NCBI RefSeq assembly: GCF_002887595.1 | Contig: NZ_PEBU01000002.1 | Coordinates: 62,001 to 126,000, forward strand | Direction of reading: 5' to 3' | DNA: 64,000 bases | From: Bowmanella denitrificans | Lineage (GTDB): Bacteria; Pseudomonadota; Gammaproteobacteria; Enterobacterales; Alteromonadaceae | In this document: in pieces, positions 23,892-33,919 of the stretch | Layout of the letters: every line of letters starts with the position of its first letter | Numbering within the stretch: the stretch's first letter is position 1 | Position numbers and translations under genes: made by a program | Notes under the pieces: model-generated | Seen by the model: the letters and a program-made list of their open reading frames with translations, nothing else | Told to the model about the DNA's origin: nothing | The model's database searches: none

Positions 23892-26800
23892 TCAGGCCGC
23901 CTGCAATCGTTGTTTGAATTCATCCAGCATGGTCGCAATGAGTTTAACACGCTCCTGATGTGCGTCGGTCTTAATCGCAAATTTAAGTTTTTGCGGTCCG
24001 TCCAGACGATAAATCGCAGGTTGTGACTGGATAAGCTTGATAATAAAGCCCGGATCAATGCGGGTATCCTGGGCGAATTCGACAAAGCCACCTGCCGCGC
24101 TGGCTTCAATTTTACTGATGCCGATGGTGCGGGCATTAAGCTTCATCTGTGTGACTTTCAACAGGTTTTTCGCCGCTTCCGGTAACAAGCCAAAGCGGTC
24201 AATCAATTCCACCTGAACATCATCCAGATCATCATCGGATTTACAGTTGGCGATTTTCTTATACAACGACAGCCTGGTATTCACGTCATTGATATAATCT
24301 TCCGGCAGCAGGGCAGGAATACGCAGCTCAATTTCGGTGTGTTGTGACAAGGCTTCATCCAGCGACGGCTCCTTGCCGTTTTTCAAGGCTTCCACCGCTT
24401 GTTCCAACATCTCCATATACAGGGAGAAACCTACCGTAGCAATTTGCCCGGACTGATCCTCTCCCAGCAGCTCACCGGCCCCGCGAATCTCCAGATCATG
24501 GGTAGCCAGGGCAAAGCCGGCACCCAAATCTTCCAGTGAGGCAATGGCTTCAAGACGCTTTTGTGCATCTTTGGTCATCCTTTTGGGATGAGGAGTTAAC
24601 AGATAAGCATAGGCCTGATGATGTGAGCGGCCGACCCGGCCCCGCAATTGGTGCAACTGTGCCAGTCCCAGATGATCGGCCCTGTCCATAATAATGGTAT
24701 TGGCCGAGGGGACGTCGATACCGGTTTCGATAATAGTGGTACAGACCAGCACGTTAAAACGCTGGTGGTAGAAGTCTGACATGACCCGTTCCAATTCCCG
24801 CTCGCGCATCTGGCCATGGCCTACGGCCACCCGGGCTTCCGGAACAATCTCGGCAATCTCTGCTGCGGTTTGCTCAATGCTGTCCACTTCATTATGCAGA
24901 AAATACACCTGTCCACCACGCAGGATCTCCCGCATGATTGCTTCGCGAATCAGCTGCTTGTCGCGTTGGCGTACAAAGGTTTTAATCGCCAGTCGCTTGG
25001 CTGGTGCCGTGGCAATAATCGACAAATCACGCATGCCGGACAGGGCCATATTCAGGGTGCGCGGAATCGGTGTGGCGGTCAGGGTCAGAATATCCACATC
25101 GGCGCGCAGGGCTTTGAATTTTTCTTTCTGACGCACGCCAAAGCGGTGCTCTTCGTCAATGATGACCAAGCCCAGATCGGCAAATTTGACGTCGTCCTGC
25201 AGCAGTTTATGGGTGCCGACCACGATATCCACTTTACCGTCGGATAAATCCTGCAGGATCTGTTTTTGCGCTTTGCCACTGGAAAAGCGTGACATCACTT
25301 CAATACGAAACGGCCAATTGGCAAAACGGTCACGGAAGTTTTCAAAATGTTGTTGGGCAAGCAGGGTGGTGGGCACTAATATCGCTACCTGCTTGCCGGC
25401 ATTGGCGGCCAAAAAGGCGGCACGCATCGCCACTTCGGTTTTACCAAAGCCGACATCGCCACACACCAGACGATCCATGGCATTAGGGCTACCCATATCC
25501 TGGATCACTGCCGCAATAGCTTGTTCCTGATCCGCGGTTTCCTCGAAGGGGAAACTGTCGGCAAAGCTTTGGTATTCATTCCAGTCAATGGGGATGGCAA
25601 AGCCTGGTTTGGCAGCGCGGCGGGCATACACATCCAGAAGCTGTGCGGCTACATCCCGCACCTTTTCTGCGGCCTTTTTCCGCGCTCTGGCCCAGGCATC
25701 AGTACCCAGATGATGCAGGGGGGCATGGTCAAGATCGCCACCGCTATAGCGGCTGATTAAATGCAGCGCGGATACCGGTACATACAGCTTGGCACCATTG
25801 GCATACTCAATGGTCAGGTATTCGGTGGTGATCCCCCCTGCATCCAGAGTCTGCAGGCCCAGATAGCGCCCCACACCATGCTCAAGATGCACCACTGGCT
25901 GTCCGATTGACAATTCGGCCAGATTGCGGATAACGGCGGCTTCGTCAGTGGCCTGTCGCTTATCGCGCAGACGGCGCTGACTAATTTTATGCCCCAATAA
26001 CTCGGTTTCGGTAATCAGCACCAGGCGAGCATCGGCTTCGCTTAAGGCAAAGCTGTGCTCGGCAATATTCAGGGTGATCCCCAGCCACTCATGGCTGGCC
26101 AGGAAATCTTCCAGGCGGTCAAAAACCTTGGGCTTGCAGGCAATCTTTTTCAGCAGGTCCAGCAGACTTTCACGACGGCCCTGGGATTCCACACAAAACA
26201 GCACCTTAGTGCCACTTTGCTGCCAGTTATCAAGCTGCTGACTGAGGTTTAGCAGGGGGGTTTTGCTTTGTGGCTTAACCGCGATATCGGTCAGCGGTGC
26301 GGTGGCAAAGTTCACTCTGCCGGATTTTTCTTCCAGCGCCTGGTGCTGCACACTGATACGCGGCCAGTCCTTGAAACGGCCGAACAGTTCTTCCACCTTC
26401 AGGTAAATCTCGGCCGGTGCCAGCAACGGCCTGAGCGGATCATAGCGGTGCTGCTCAAAGCGCTCCATCAGATCTGCCCAGTAAAATTCGGCGGCGTTGA
26501 CTAAGTCTCCCTGCATCAGTACCAGACTGTCTGGGTGCAGATAGTCAAATAAGGTCTCGGTGTGGCTGAAAAACAGCGGCAGATAATACTCTACACCGGC
26601 CGGCATAATGCCCTTGCTGACCTGATGATAAACCGACTCTTTGGCATTGCTGGCGTCGAAACGGTCAAGAAACTGCTGGCGGAATAAATCGATGCCGGGC
26701 TTATCGGTAGGGAACTCCCGGGCTGGCAACAGGCGAATCTCTGTGACCTTGTCACCGGAGCGCTGGCTGTCGGTATCAAATAAACGGATGCTGTCTATTT

Positions 26801-27368
26801 CGTCGTCGAATAAGTCGATGCGATAAGGTTCACGGCTACCCATGGGGTAGAGGTCGATAATGCTGCCACGAATGGAAAATTCGCCGTGACTCAGCACTTG
26901 ATTGACCGCCGTATAGCCAGCCCTTTCCAGCCCCTGTCTGAAACTATCCAATTCCAGTTTCTGCCCTTGCTTCAGAATCAGCAGATATCTGGCCAGATAA
27001 TCTCTTGGTGCCATGCGCTGCAGCAGGGTATTCACCGGCACCACATAAATACAGGGCTGTGGTTGGGTCAGATGAAAGAGGGTTTCCAGACGCTGGGAAA
27101 TAATATCCTGGTGCGGTGAGAAGGTATCGTAAGGCAATGTTTCCCAGTCGGGAAACACTTTTACTTCGATATCACCGGTAAAGCCTTCTATTTCCCGCGA
27201 CAGTTTCAGTGCAGAAGGCGTGTCGGCGGTGACCAGCAACACAGATGCCTTGCGACTGGATGCAAGATTGGCAATGGCCAGGGCTAAACTGCTGCCGTGC
27301 AGATTACCCCATTGAAGATGGTCCCCTGGTTTTTTGGGCAGGGGCGGCGCAAAAATACTGATGCTCAT
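23892..27368 (-). CDS. mfd: transcription-repair coupling factor
   Basis: A 1158-residue Mfd. The UvrB-homology region is N-terminal (GDHLQWGNLHGSSLALAIA). An RNA-polymerase-interaction/CarD-like domain follows (GQPVVHLEHGVGRYLGLQTL), then the helicase with Walker A GDVGFGKTEVAMRA, the DEEH box VIIDEEHRFGV and LTATPIPRTLNMALSG, and the TRG motif region LHQLRGRVGRSHHQAYAYLL. It displaces stalled RNA polymerase and recruits UvrA. It starts 52 bp downstream of the PilZ gene. Confidence 0.98.
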   Translation of the reverse strand: MSISIFAPPLPKKPGDHLQWGNLHGSSLALAIANLASSRKASVLLVTADTPSALKLSREIEGFTGDIEVKVFPDWETLPYDTFSPHQDIISQRLETLFHLTQPQPCIYVVPVNTLLQRMAPRDYLARYLLILKQGQKLELDSFRQGLERAGYTAVNQVLSHGEFSIRGSIIDLYPMGSREPYRIDLFDDEIDSIRLFDTDSQRSGDKVTEIRLLPAREFPTDKPGIDLFRQQFLDRFDASNAKESVYHQVSKGIMPAGVEYYLPLFFSHTETLFDYLHPDSLVLMQGDLVNAAEFYWADLMERFEQHRYDPLRPLLAPAEIYLKVEELFGRFKDWPRISVQHQALEEKSGRVNFATAPLTDIAVKPQSKTPLLNLSQQLDNWQQSGTKVLFCVESQGRRESLLDLLKKIACKPKVFDRLEDFLASHEWLGITLNIAEHSFALSEADARLVLITETELLGHKISQRRLRDKRQATDEAAVIRNLAELSIGQPVVHLEHGVGRYLGLQTLDAGGITTEYLTIEYANGAKLYVPVSALHLISRYSGGDLDHAPLHHLGTDAWARARKKAAEKVRDVAAQLLDVYARRAAKPGFAIPIDWNEYQSFADSFPFEETADQEQAIAAVIQDMGSPNAMDRLVCGDVGFGKTEVAMRAAFLAANAGKQVAILVPTTLLAQQHFENFRDRFANWPFRIEVMSRFSSGKAQKQILQDLSDGKVDIVVGTHKLLQDDVKFADLGLVIIDEEHRFGVRQKEKFKALRADVDILTLTATPIPRTLNMALSGMRDLSIIATAPAKRLAIKTFVRQRDKQLIREAIMREILRGGQVYFLHNEVDSIEQTAAEIAEIVPEARVAVGHGQMRERELERVMSDFYHQRFNVLVCTTIIETGIDVPSANTIIMDRADHLGLAQLHQLRGRVGRSHHQAYAYLLTPHPKRMTKDAQKRLEAIASLEDLGAGFALATHDLEIRGAGELLGEDQSGQIATVGFSLYMEMLEQAVEALKNGKEPSLDEALSQHTEIELRIPALLPEDYINDVNTRLSLYKKIANCKSDDDLDDVQVELIDRFGLLPEAAKNLLKVTQMKLNARTIGISKIEASAAGGFVEFAQDTRIDPGFIIKLIQSQPAIYRLDGPQKLKFAIKTDAHQERVKLIATMLDEFKQRLQAA

Positions 27369-27420
27369 GCTGATTGAGACGGCCTATCCTAAGTCTGTTG
27401 TCTGCACTGGGCGCAGGCCC

Positions 27421-28017
27421 TTATTCTTCGCTGCGCTTTTGTGCGCGTTTACGCAACTGCTGGGTTTGCAGGTGCAGGCTGGCCCTGACCAGGAGTTCCT
27501 GATCTTCTTCACGCAGCCGATTGAAAAACAGGGAGATATGGTACTGATCGCCAACGTTCTCGCAAGCGATAACTTCACCGAAACAGAAAACGGCGGCGGC
27601 CTCTTCTTCCAGAAACAGTCGCAGCTCACAGCGTACTTCAAGTTCCATCGGCTCATTACTGCAAAGTATCAGGCCGCCGCCGCCAAAAGCGTGGCTGACA
27701 AATTGTTCGTCCTGGGTCATCTGTTCATGCAGGATATAGGACATCATTAAGTCAATCTTGCGAGACTGATGATTCAAAAAAGCCACCAAGTCAGCCGCAT
27801 GCTCACTTAAATTTCTAAGTGGGCGCAGCGCCGCCACTTCCAGTGCTGACATTTCGCTGGCGATTCGAAAAGCGTAAGGCATATGCTCTGTCAACTGGTG
27901 AGTATCAGGTAGCTCAAATGCTGGCTCCAGCGGCCGCATATTGACTTTGATCGCATGCTTGATACGGAAAAATTCATCGAACTGCTGGCGCTTTTGTTCG
28001 AGGCTCAGTAACTCCAT
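27421..28017 (-). CDS. PilZ-domain protein
   Basis: A 198-residue cytoplasmic protein with an N-terminal helical region and a C-terminal PilZ-like beta barrel (SHAFGGGGLILCSNEPMELE, then ELRLFLEEEAAAVFCFGEVI). The usual RxxxR c-di-GMP motif is not obvious ahead of the barrel, so nucleotide binding is uncertain. The ATG at 28017 is preceded by AGGAG at 5 bases. It lies directly upstream of mfd on the same strand. Function unknown. Confidence 0.75.
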   Translation of the reverse strand: MELLSLEQKRQQFDEFFRIKHAIKVNMRPLEPAFELPDTHQLTEHMPYAFRIASEMSALEVAALRPLRNLSEHAADLVAFLNHQSRKIDLMMSYILHEQMTQDEQFVSHAFGGGGLILCSNEPMELEVRCELRLFLEEEAAAVFCFGEVIACENVGDQYHISLFFNRLREEDQELLVRASLHLQTQQLRKRAQKRSEE

Positions 28018-28195
28018 CCTTACTCCTGTTGCCTGCGGCCTTAACTGGCGCGGCCCTTGATTGTGCCTTAGCTTACACCTATTATCGGCCAACGATAAGC
28101 AAGCGACAGTGACAACCGCTCACTGACACAATCCCAGAGCGGCACAATGTCTTGTGTGTAGCCTGGCCTTCGTAGCAGGGAACAAATCACAACTC

Positions 28196-29401
28196 ATGTT
28201 TTACCCCATTTCTGCCTTTATCGGGTTGCGCTATGCCAGAGCCAGTAAAGGCAATCCCTTTATTGCCTTTATCAACGCGTTTTCAGTAGCGGGTATTGCC
28301 CTGGGCCTGACCGCGCTGATCACCGTTTCGTCTGTGATGAACGGCTTTGAAGGGGAACTGAAAAAGCGCATTCTTGGCATCAACCCACATATGTTGGTGC
28401 ACACCACGGCTGCCGATAAGGTTGAACAACTTAACCTGCTTCCCCATGTTGTGGCGAGCAGCGCCATGATTGAAACCCAGGGATTGCTGCAATCCCCCAG
28501 AACCTTGCATGGTGTGATGATTCAGGGCATTGATCCGCAAACCATGCCGGATAATGCCATTATTGCCAGTCATATGATGCTGGGGGAGCTTGGCGAACTA
28601 AAAAGCGGCGAGTATGGCCTGGTGCTGGGCCGTCCGCTGGCGTCTCTACTGGGCCTTGGGCTGGGTGACAAGGTGCGTTTGTTAAGTGCCGAAGCCAGTG
28701 TCTATACGCCGCTTGGACAGGTGCCCAGTCAGCGCCAGTTTGTGATAACTGGGGTGTTTGACGTCGGCTCTGAACTGGATGACAAGGTGGTCTTGATTCA
28801 TCTGGATGATGCCGCCAGGCTGCTGCGTGGTAAAACCGAAGAACTGGCCGCCACTCGCCTGTTTCTGGATGATGCCTTTAGCTGGCAAAGTGTAAAGGGG
28901 CAGGTGGATGAATTGGGGCTGACGTCCAGCAACTGGCGTGAGCGGCAAGGTCCACTGTTTGACGCGGTGAATATGGAAAAAAATATGATGGCCCTGATGT
29001 TGGTGCTGATCATCGCGGTCGCGGCCTTTAATATTGTGTCTGCCATGGTCATGGTGGTCAGCGAGAAACGCGGTGACATAGCCATTCTGCGTACTCAGGG
29101 ACTGTCAGGTGCTTCATTGATCAGGGTGTTTATGATTAACGGCCTGTATAACGGGCTGAAAGGGACCTTGCTTGGTTTACTGGGTGGATTGCTGCTCAGC
29201 AATCAGTTAAATCCGCTGCTGGGGTTATTGGGCATTCATTTAATTGCCACCCCCGATGGGGAAGGTTTACCGGTAGAGATCCAAAGTCATCAGGTCGCTC
29301 TGATGTTGTTTTTGTCATTACTGCTCAGTTTACTGGCCACCCTTTACCCGGCCATGCGTGCAGCCAGGGTACAACCGGCCCAGGCCTTGCGCGATGAATA
29401 A
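28196..29401 (+). CDS. lolC: lipoprotein-releasing system permease LolC
   Basis: A 401-residue permease with the LolC/E opening MFYPISAFIGLRYARASKG, first membrane span over residues about 24-46 (FSVAGIALGLTALITVSSVM), then NGFEGELKKRILGINPHMLV, a large periplasmic domain and three C-terminal spans. Lol CDE extracts outer-membrane lipoproteins from the inner membrane and hands them to LolA. It is assigned LolC because it precedes lolD and a second, distinct permease follows. The ATG start lacks a strong ribosome site. Confidence 0.92.
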   Translation: MFYPISAFIGLRYARASKGNPFIAFINAFSVAGIALGLTALITVSSVMNGFEGELKKRILGINPHMLVHTTAADKVEQLNLLPHVVASSAMIETQGLLQSPRTLHGVMIQGIDPQTMPDNAIIASHMMLGELGELKSGEYGLVLGRPLASLLGLGLGDKVRLLSAEASVYTPLGQVPSQRQFVITGVFDVGSELDDKVVLIHLDDAARLLRGKTEELAATRLFLDDAFSWQSVKGQVDELGLTSSNWRERQGPLFDAVNMEKNMMALMLVLIIAVAAFNIVSAMVMVVSEKRGDIAILRTQGLSGASLIRVFMINGLYNGLKGTLLGLLGGLLLSNQLNPLLGLLGIHLIATPDGEGLPVEIQSHQVALMLFLSLLLSLLATLYPAMRAARVQPAQALRDE

Positions 29402-29419
29402 GCAAAAAGGAAGTGAAAG

Positions 29420-30097
29420 ATGTCGTTGTTACGCTGTCAGCATCTGACCAAAGAATATGATGAAGGGCCAAAACCGGTCAGGGTGTTGGAAGACGTCAGC
29501 TTTGACGTAGGGGTGGCCGAGCAATTGGCAATTGTTGGCAGCTCCGGGTCTGGCAAAAGTACCTTATTGCATTTATTGGGGGCGCTGGATAGCCCTACAT
29601 CGGGCAAGGTGTGGTTTGAAGATCAGGACATTTTTTCCTTCAGCCAGGCGCGTCAGGCCACATTTCGTAATCAAAGTCTGGGCTTTGTTTATCAGTTCCA
29701 TCATCTGTTACCTGAATTCTCAGCGCTGGAAAACGTGGCCATGCCACTGCTGATTGGCGGCACGCCTAAGCATGAAATTCGGTCCCAGGCGATGGCGATG
29801 CTCGACCGGGTCGGTCTGGCAGAGCGTGCCGAGCACAAGCCTGCACAGCTGTCCGGCGGCGAGCGTCAACGGGTTGCGATTGCCAGGGCTCTGGTGAATC
29901 AGCCCAAACTGGTGCTGGCGGATGAGCCGACCGGTAATCTGGACAACAAGACCGCAGAATCCATTTATTTGCTGCTACGTGAACTGACCCGGGATTTGCG
30001 CACCAGCTTTGTGGTGGTAACGCATGATCTGCATCTGGCTGAACGGTTGGACAGAACGGTAAGCCTGCACCATGGTCGGTTGGAGTCGCTGATATGA
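29420..30097 (+). CDS. lolD: lipoprotein-releasing system ATPase LolD
   Basis: A 225-residue ABC ATPase with Walker [14 protein letters not shown]-loop [19 protein letters not shown] (the LolD motif region), signature [14 protein letters not shown], Walker [14 protein letters not shown] and switch His VVTHDLHL. It powers lipoprotein release. AAGGAAG precedes the ATG; the stop overlaps the lolE start (ATGA). Confidence 0.97.
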   Translation: MSLLRCQHLTKEYDEGPKPVRVLEDVSFDVGVAEQLAIVGSSGSGKSTLLHLLGALDSPTSGKVWFEDQDIFSFSQARQATFRNQSLGFVYQFHHLLPEFSALENVAMPLLIGGTPKHEIRSQAMAMLDRVGLAERAEHKPAQLSGGERQRVAIARALVNQPKLVLADEPTGNLDNKTAESIYLLLRELTRDLRTSFVVVTHDLHLAERLDRTVSLHHGRLESLI

Positions 30098-31344
30098 GCG
30101 CAAACTGGCGCTTAAGCTGTCAATTAGCCTGGCGCTTTCGTCGCAGTCGCGGGCAAAGTGGTTATACCTCGTTTATCTCTGCATCCTCAACAGTTGGTAT
30201 CGCTCTGGGGTGTTTTGTCATGATCCTGCTGTTGTCGGTGATGAATGGCTTTGAGCGGGAATTGAAAGACAGATTACTGGCGGTATTGCCCCACGGCGAG
30301 TTGATTGCTGTATCGCCGGAGGGTATCCAAGACTGGCGTACCCAGGTTGCGCAACTTAGCGCCGACAGCCGGGTTCAATATGTGGCACCTATTACCAAAA
30401 TGGCGGCGATGGTGCGAAATGCCGGCAAAATGAGCGCTGTTGAGGTAACCGGTATTTCCCCTGATTTTGCCAGGGCGTCGCGTATCAGCCTGATGACAGA
30501 TTCCCAGCATTGGCAGCGTTTTGCCGACAATCCAAACAGTATATTGCTGGGCAAGGGCATTATGCGCAAGCTCGGTGTCGATGTGGGGCAGAAAGTACAG
30601 CTTCTGATGCCACAGCAAGGGGATGTCAGCAGTTTTAAACCACCAAAATCGGTATGGTTTGACGTGGCGGGCGCGGCCGGTATAGGCGGGGAATTGGTGG
30701 ATAATCATCTGGCGCTGGTGCATCTGGACAAGGCATCTGACATCCTCGGTGTGGCCTCTGGGGCTCAGGGGCTGGAGTTTGGTTTCTCCGATCCTTACCG
30801 CGCCCCCTATTTGATGCGTGAACTGGGTATGGCCTTTGAGCAGTATGTGTATATTTCTGACTGGACCCGTACACACGGCCATCTGTACCAGGACATACAG
30901 CTTGTCAGGGCCGTGGTGTATCTGGCCCTGACCCTGCTGATCGCGGTGGCCTGCTTTAATATAGTGTCGACGCTGGTGATGGCGGTGAACGAAAAGCGCC
31001 GGGAAATTGCCATGCTGAAAACCATGGGGGCCAGAGATAACCTGATTGTACGTGCATTTATGCTGCAAGGACTCTTCAACGGCTTAATTGGCACAGCATT
31101 TGGGGTGATATTGGGGGCGTTAGTGGCCTGGAAGTTATCTGCGCTGGCCAAAGGCTGGGAAACCCTGACCGGCATAACCCTGTTGTCAGGCGATATTTAC
31201 TTTATTGATTTTCTGCCCTCTCAGTTGAATCCTGTTGAAGTGCTGTTAACCGCGGCCATTGCATTGGGGTTAAGCGTTCTGGCCACCCTGTATCCGGCCT
31301 TTAAAGCGGCCCGCATTGAACCGGCTAAAGTGCTGGGGCATTAG
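30094..31344 (+). CDS. lolE: lipoprotein-releasing system permease LolE
   Basis: A 416-residue permease: [20 protein letters not shown], a first span over [40 protein letters not shown], a periplasmic domain and three C-terminal spans (for example [20 protein letters not shown]). The FtsX-type loop is [18 protein letters not shown]. Together with LolC it forms the heterodimeric membrane part. Its TAG stop codon is partly supplied by the first two bases of the 48-bp repeat at 31343, so the insertion touches the gene's end without an obvious loss. Confidence 0.95.
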   Translation: MSANWRLSCQLAWRFRRSRGQSGYTSFISASSTVGIALGCFVMILLLSVMNGFERELKDRLLAVLPHGELIAVSPEGIQDWRTQVAQLSADSRVQYVAPITKMAAMVRNAGKMSAVEVTGISPDFARASRISLMTDSQHWQRFADNPNSILLGKGIMRKLGVDVGQKVQLLMPQQGDVSSFKPPKSVWFDVAGAAGIGGELVDNHLALVHLDKASDILGVASGAQGLEFGFSDPYRAPYLMRELGMAFEQYVYISDWTRTHGHLYQDIQLVRAVVYLALTLLIAVACFNIVSTLVMAVNEKRREIAMLKTMGARDNLIVRAFMLQGLFNGLIGTAFGVILGALVAWKLSALAKGWETLTGITLLSGDIYFIDFLPSQLNPVEVLLTAAIALGLSVLATLYPAFKAARIEPAKVLGH

Positions 31345-31390
31345 GGGCTGAACTTGAACAAAATCTGTACTTGAAAGATAAACAGCCCCT
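31343..31390. repeat. 48-bp repeat with AGGGGCTG/CAGCCCCT ends, copy B
   Basis: Same unit and orientation as 8648-8695 (41 of 48 positions identical). Its first bases form part of the lolE stop codon. No other repeat of this type was seen in the window. Confidence 0.7.
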
Positions 31391-31490
31391 AGCGCCTGTT
31401 GCCCGATTATTCACGGCCCGATCATCGGGATCTCTCATACGACGGTCATCCCGAATCGTCGGATTCCCTACTCAGATAAGCAATGATCTA

Positions 31491-31537
31491 AGTGAATCAG
31501 CGTGGCGTAACTGATTCACTGGCTGGCATTTCAGCCA
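31491..31537 (+). other. two consecutive hairpins in the gap after lolE
   Basis: AGTGAATCAG (31491-31500) and CTGATTCACT (31511-31520) form a perfect 10-bp stem with 10-base loop. TGGCTG-gcattt-CAGCCA follows at 31520-31537. No U-run, so termination is doubtful. The remainder of 31391-31672 shows no convincing gene. Confidence 0.5.
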
Positions 31538-31672
31538 ATGCCCACCACCTTGGTTGTGCATTTTAGTTTGAAATACATACAGTTTTGGCGCGCTTCTTGC
31601 CTTATTTTTGCTCACGATACACATATGGGCTGGATATTACAGGTGGGTCAACTCGCTGTCGGGGCCGAAAGT

Positions 31673-32047
31673 ATGCTTAAATGGAGTCATAAGGCGGCCA
31701 ATATTTGGATGTTACTGGTTGCCGTCAGTTGTTACCTGATTCAGGGTGTGATTATTAACTTATTGTTTCCTTGGGTAATTTCACCACTGCTCGTGGTATT
31801 TTTGTGGTTGAAGTATTTGCGTGCCCATGGACATCCCGGTGCTGGGGCGGCCGCGCATGGATTTTTATTCGGTGCCAGTCTGACCCTGCTGTACATTCAT
31901 ATCGATTGGTATCTGTCTGGGGCTGTAAACCGTTCCGCAAGCCACTTGATGTCTGATGTGTTTGTGCTGGCACCCTTGCAAGCCTTTTCTGTCGGCGCTT
32001 TGGTAGCATTACTGGCCTACTTTACCAGCCGGATCCGCCATTGGTGA
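31673..32047 (+). CDS. hypothetical membrane protein
   Basis: About 125 residues with three to four hydrophobic segments: ANIWMLLVAVSCYLIQGVII, LFPWVISPLLVVFLWLKYL, GFLFGASLTLLYIHIDWYL and AFSVGALVALLAYF. No known family recognised. Start is uncertain: ATG 31673 keeps a plausible cytoplasmic N-terminus; ATG 31625 is in frame upstream; neither has a strong ribosome site. It converges with the DUF599 gene, with 20 bp between stops. Confidence 0.6.
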   Translation: MLKWSHKAANIWMLLVAVSCYLIQGVIINLLFPWVISPLLVVFLWLKYLRAHGHPGAGAAAHGFLFGASLTLLYIHIDWYLSGAVNRSASHLMSDVFVLAPLQAFSVGALVALLAYFTSRIRHW

Positions 32048-32067
32048 GCGGATATCGGCTGTAAAGA

Positions 32068-32745
32068 TCAGTGACAGTCTTTAAGTGCTTTCAATACCTT
32101 GGAATGAAATTCCCGGTGGTACATGATCATCAGGGTGATGACCGAGGCGAGCATAAACAGTCTGGCGTCAATAAACCAGGGCAGGGTGGATAAGGAGAAA
32201 TAAATGGCTCGCAAGCCGTAATTAAAGGAGTGCGCGGCCTGATCGATAACCTTGGCGGTGCGATTGGCATACAGGTTTAATTCCTCTTCACTCATTTTAT
32301 TGCCGTTTGGCGCAGCACCTATCAAAACCCCGCCAAAGCCGTACTGGCGCAATGCCCAGGTAAACTGGAAAAAGGCGAAAATGAAAATTCCCATTAATAA
32401 CAAAAGTTTAATCTGAATTTGCTGGTTAGATTGCACCGTTGCCATACTCAACTGATGGATCATGGCATTCAACTCTTCCACCGAAGCCGTAGCCGTTAGC
32501 AAACCGGCCAGGATCAGCAGCGAGCTGGAAGCGAAGAAGGTGATATTGCGTTCCAAGGTCGAGATAATGGACACATCTGCGACCCGGTTATCGCGAATAA
32601 GCATTTCCGTCATCCAGCGGGTGCGTTTGGCGCGCATTTCGCTGGCAAGACAAGAGGTGTGTCTGGCCTTGCGTTTGGCAAACAGGGTATAGCCAACCCA
32701 GATGCTCAAAAACCATAACAGGGCAAGGGTATCAATAAGGGTCAT
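32068..32745 (-). CDS. DUF599 family membrane protein
   Basis: A 225-residue protein with four hydrophobic segments and the DUF599 pattern: LLWFLSIWVGYTLFA, RWMTEMLIRDNRVADVSIIS, ERNITFFASSSLLILAGLLT and the C-terminal SFNYGLRAIYFSLSTLPWFI. Function unknown; the family is widespread in proteobacteria. It is divergent from dusC, with 84 bp between starts. Confidence 0.85.
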   Translation of the reverse strand: MTLIDTLALLWFLSIWVGYTLFAKRKARHTSCLASEMRAKRTRWMTEMLIRDNRVADVSIISTLERNITFFASSSLLILAGLLTATASVEELNAMIHQLSMATVQSNQQIQIKLLLLMGIFIFAFFQFTWALRQYGFGGVLIGAAPNGNKMSEEELNLYANRTAKVIDQAAHSFNYGLRAIYFSLSTLPWFIDARLFMLASVITLMIMYHREFHSKVLKALKDCH

Positions 32746-32829
32746 AGGGATTTACTGCTCACTTTGCGGGAATCTGTTACACTGCGCGGCCCCTGCAGAC
32801 AGGCCCTTGTACTCAGAGATTACCCCTAA

Positions 32830-33768
32830 ATGACGACAAATGAAACGCAAATTGCATTAGCGCCGATGGAAGGCGTGGTAGACCATCTGATGCGTGATAT
32901 GTTGACCAGTTTGGGTGGCTTTGACTTGTGCGTTACTGAGTTTGTCCGGGTTGTGGATATGCTGTTGCCACCCAGGGTGTTTTACCGGCTTTGTCCTGAA
33001 CTTTATCACCAGGGGCGCACGCCTGCCGGGGTGCCGGTAAGAGTACAACTGCTGGGACAGGATCCGCAATGTCTGGCGGAAAATGCAGCCCGCGCGGTGG
33101 AATTAGGCTCTCACGGGGTGGACCTGAATTTTGGCTGCCCGGCGAAAACGGTGAATAAAAGTAAAGGTGGCGCGGTATTGCTAAAAGAAACCGACACCTT
33201 ATACCAGATTGTGCACGCTGTACGGCAAAGTGTACCTGCTGGCCAACCCGTGACGGCAAAGATGCGCCTGGGGTTTGAAGATAAGAGCCTGGCTATTGAC
33301 AATGCCCTGGCATTAGAAGCCGGGGGAGCCAGCCTGATTACCATTCATGCTCGCACTAAGGTGGAGGGGTATAACCCACCGGCTTACTGGGATTGGATCG
33401 CCAGAATTAAGCAGCAGGTCAAGGTGCCACTGGTTGCCAATGGCGAAATCTGGTCGGCAGAAGACGCCAGGCAATGTCAACTGCAATCAGATTGCCAGGC
33501 CATCATGCTAGGGCGCGGAGCCCTGTCTTTGCCTAATCTTGCCAGTGTGATTAAACATCAGCATCAGCCGATGCGCTGGGACGAGGTCAGAGCCTTGCTG
33601 ACACGTTACTCTGGCTATGAGATATACGGTGATAAAGGCAAGTACTATCCAAATCGGATTAAGCAGTGGTTGGGCTACTTAAAACGCCAGTATCATCAGG
33701 CCGACAGCCTGTTCAATCAAATTCGTGCCATGCAAAGCTCGGAGCAGATTGTGGACGCACTGCGTTAG
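32830..33768 (+). CDS. dusC: tRNA-dihydrouridine(16) synthase
   Basis: A 312-residue FMN-dependent Dus enzyme. It begins with IALAPMEGVVDHLMRDMLTS, and the catalytic Cys lies in DLNFGCPAKTVNKSKGGAVL. TAKMRLGFEDKS, TIHARTKVEGYNPPAYWDWI and PLVANGEIWSAEDA line the flavin barrel. The TKVEGY and length fit DusC, which modifies position 16 of the D-loop. It is a single gene with no overlapping neighbour; DusA and DusB distinguish themselves by other loops. Confidence 0.93.
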   Translation: MTTNETQIALAPMEGVVDHLMRDMLTSLGGFDLCVTEFVRVVDMLLPPRVFYRLCPELYHQGRTPAGVPVRVQLLGQDPQCLAENAARAVELGSHGVDLNFGCPAKTVNKSKGGAVLLKETDTLYQIVHAVRQSVPAGQPVTAKMRLGFEDKSLAIDNALALEAGGASLITIHARTKVEGYNPPAYWDWIARIKQQVKVPLVANGEIWSAEDARQCQLQSDCQAIMLGRGALSLPNLASVIKHQHQPMRWDEVRALLTRYSGYEIYGDKGKYYPNRIKQWLGYLKRQYHQADSLFNQIRAMQSSEQIVDALR

Positions 33769-33870
33769 CGCACAAAAGAATGATAGCCGAAAGATAACCC
33801 GCTCCTGGTTAGCTCTGCAACGCCGCACCTTGTCGCAAGGATCTTGATTCCGCTCGGCAATTTTGCTCTA

Positions 33871-33890
33871 GTGATTTTTCCTATAATCAC
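33871..33890 (+). promoter_or_regulatory. promoter with inverted repeat upstream of the amidohydrolase pair
   Basis: A consensus TATAAT at 33882-33887 lies within an inverted repeat GTGATT (33871) / AATCAC (33885). It is 33 bp before the ATG of the first amidohydrolase gene. The -35 region is weak, and the repeat could be an operator over the -10 box. Confidence 0.45.
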
Positions 33891-33919
33891 AAGAACCCTC
33901 GCGGACTAATAGGGAATAC

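Noticed and set aside
30274-31068. Long open frame (264 codons) on the minus strand inside lolE
   Set aside because: It lies fully antisense to a well-supported LolE, has no ribosome site and shows no recognisable domain.
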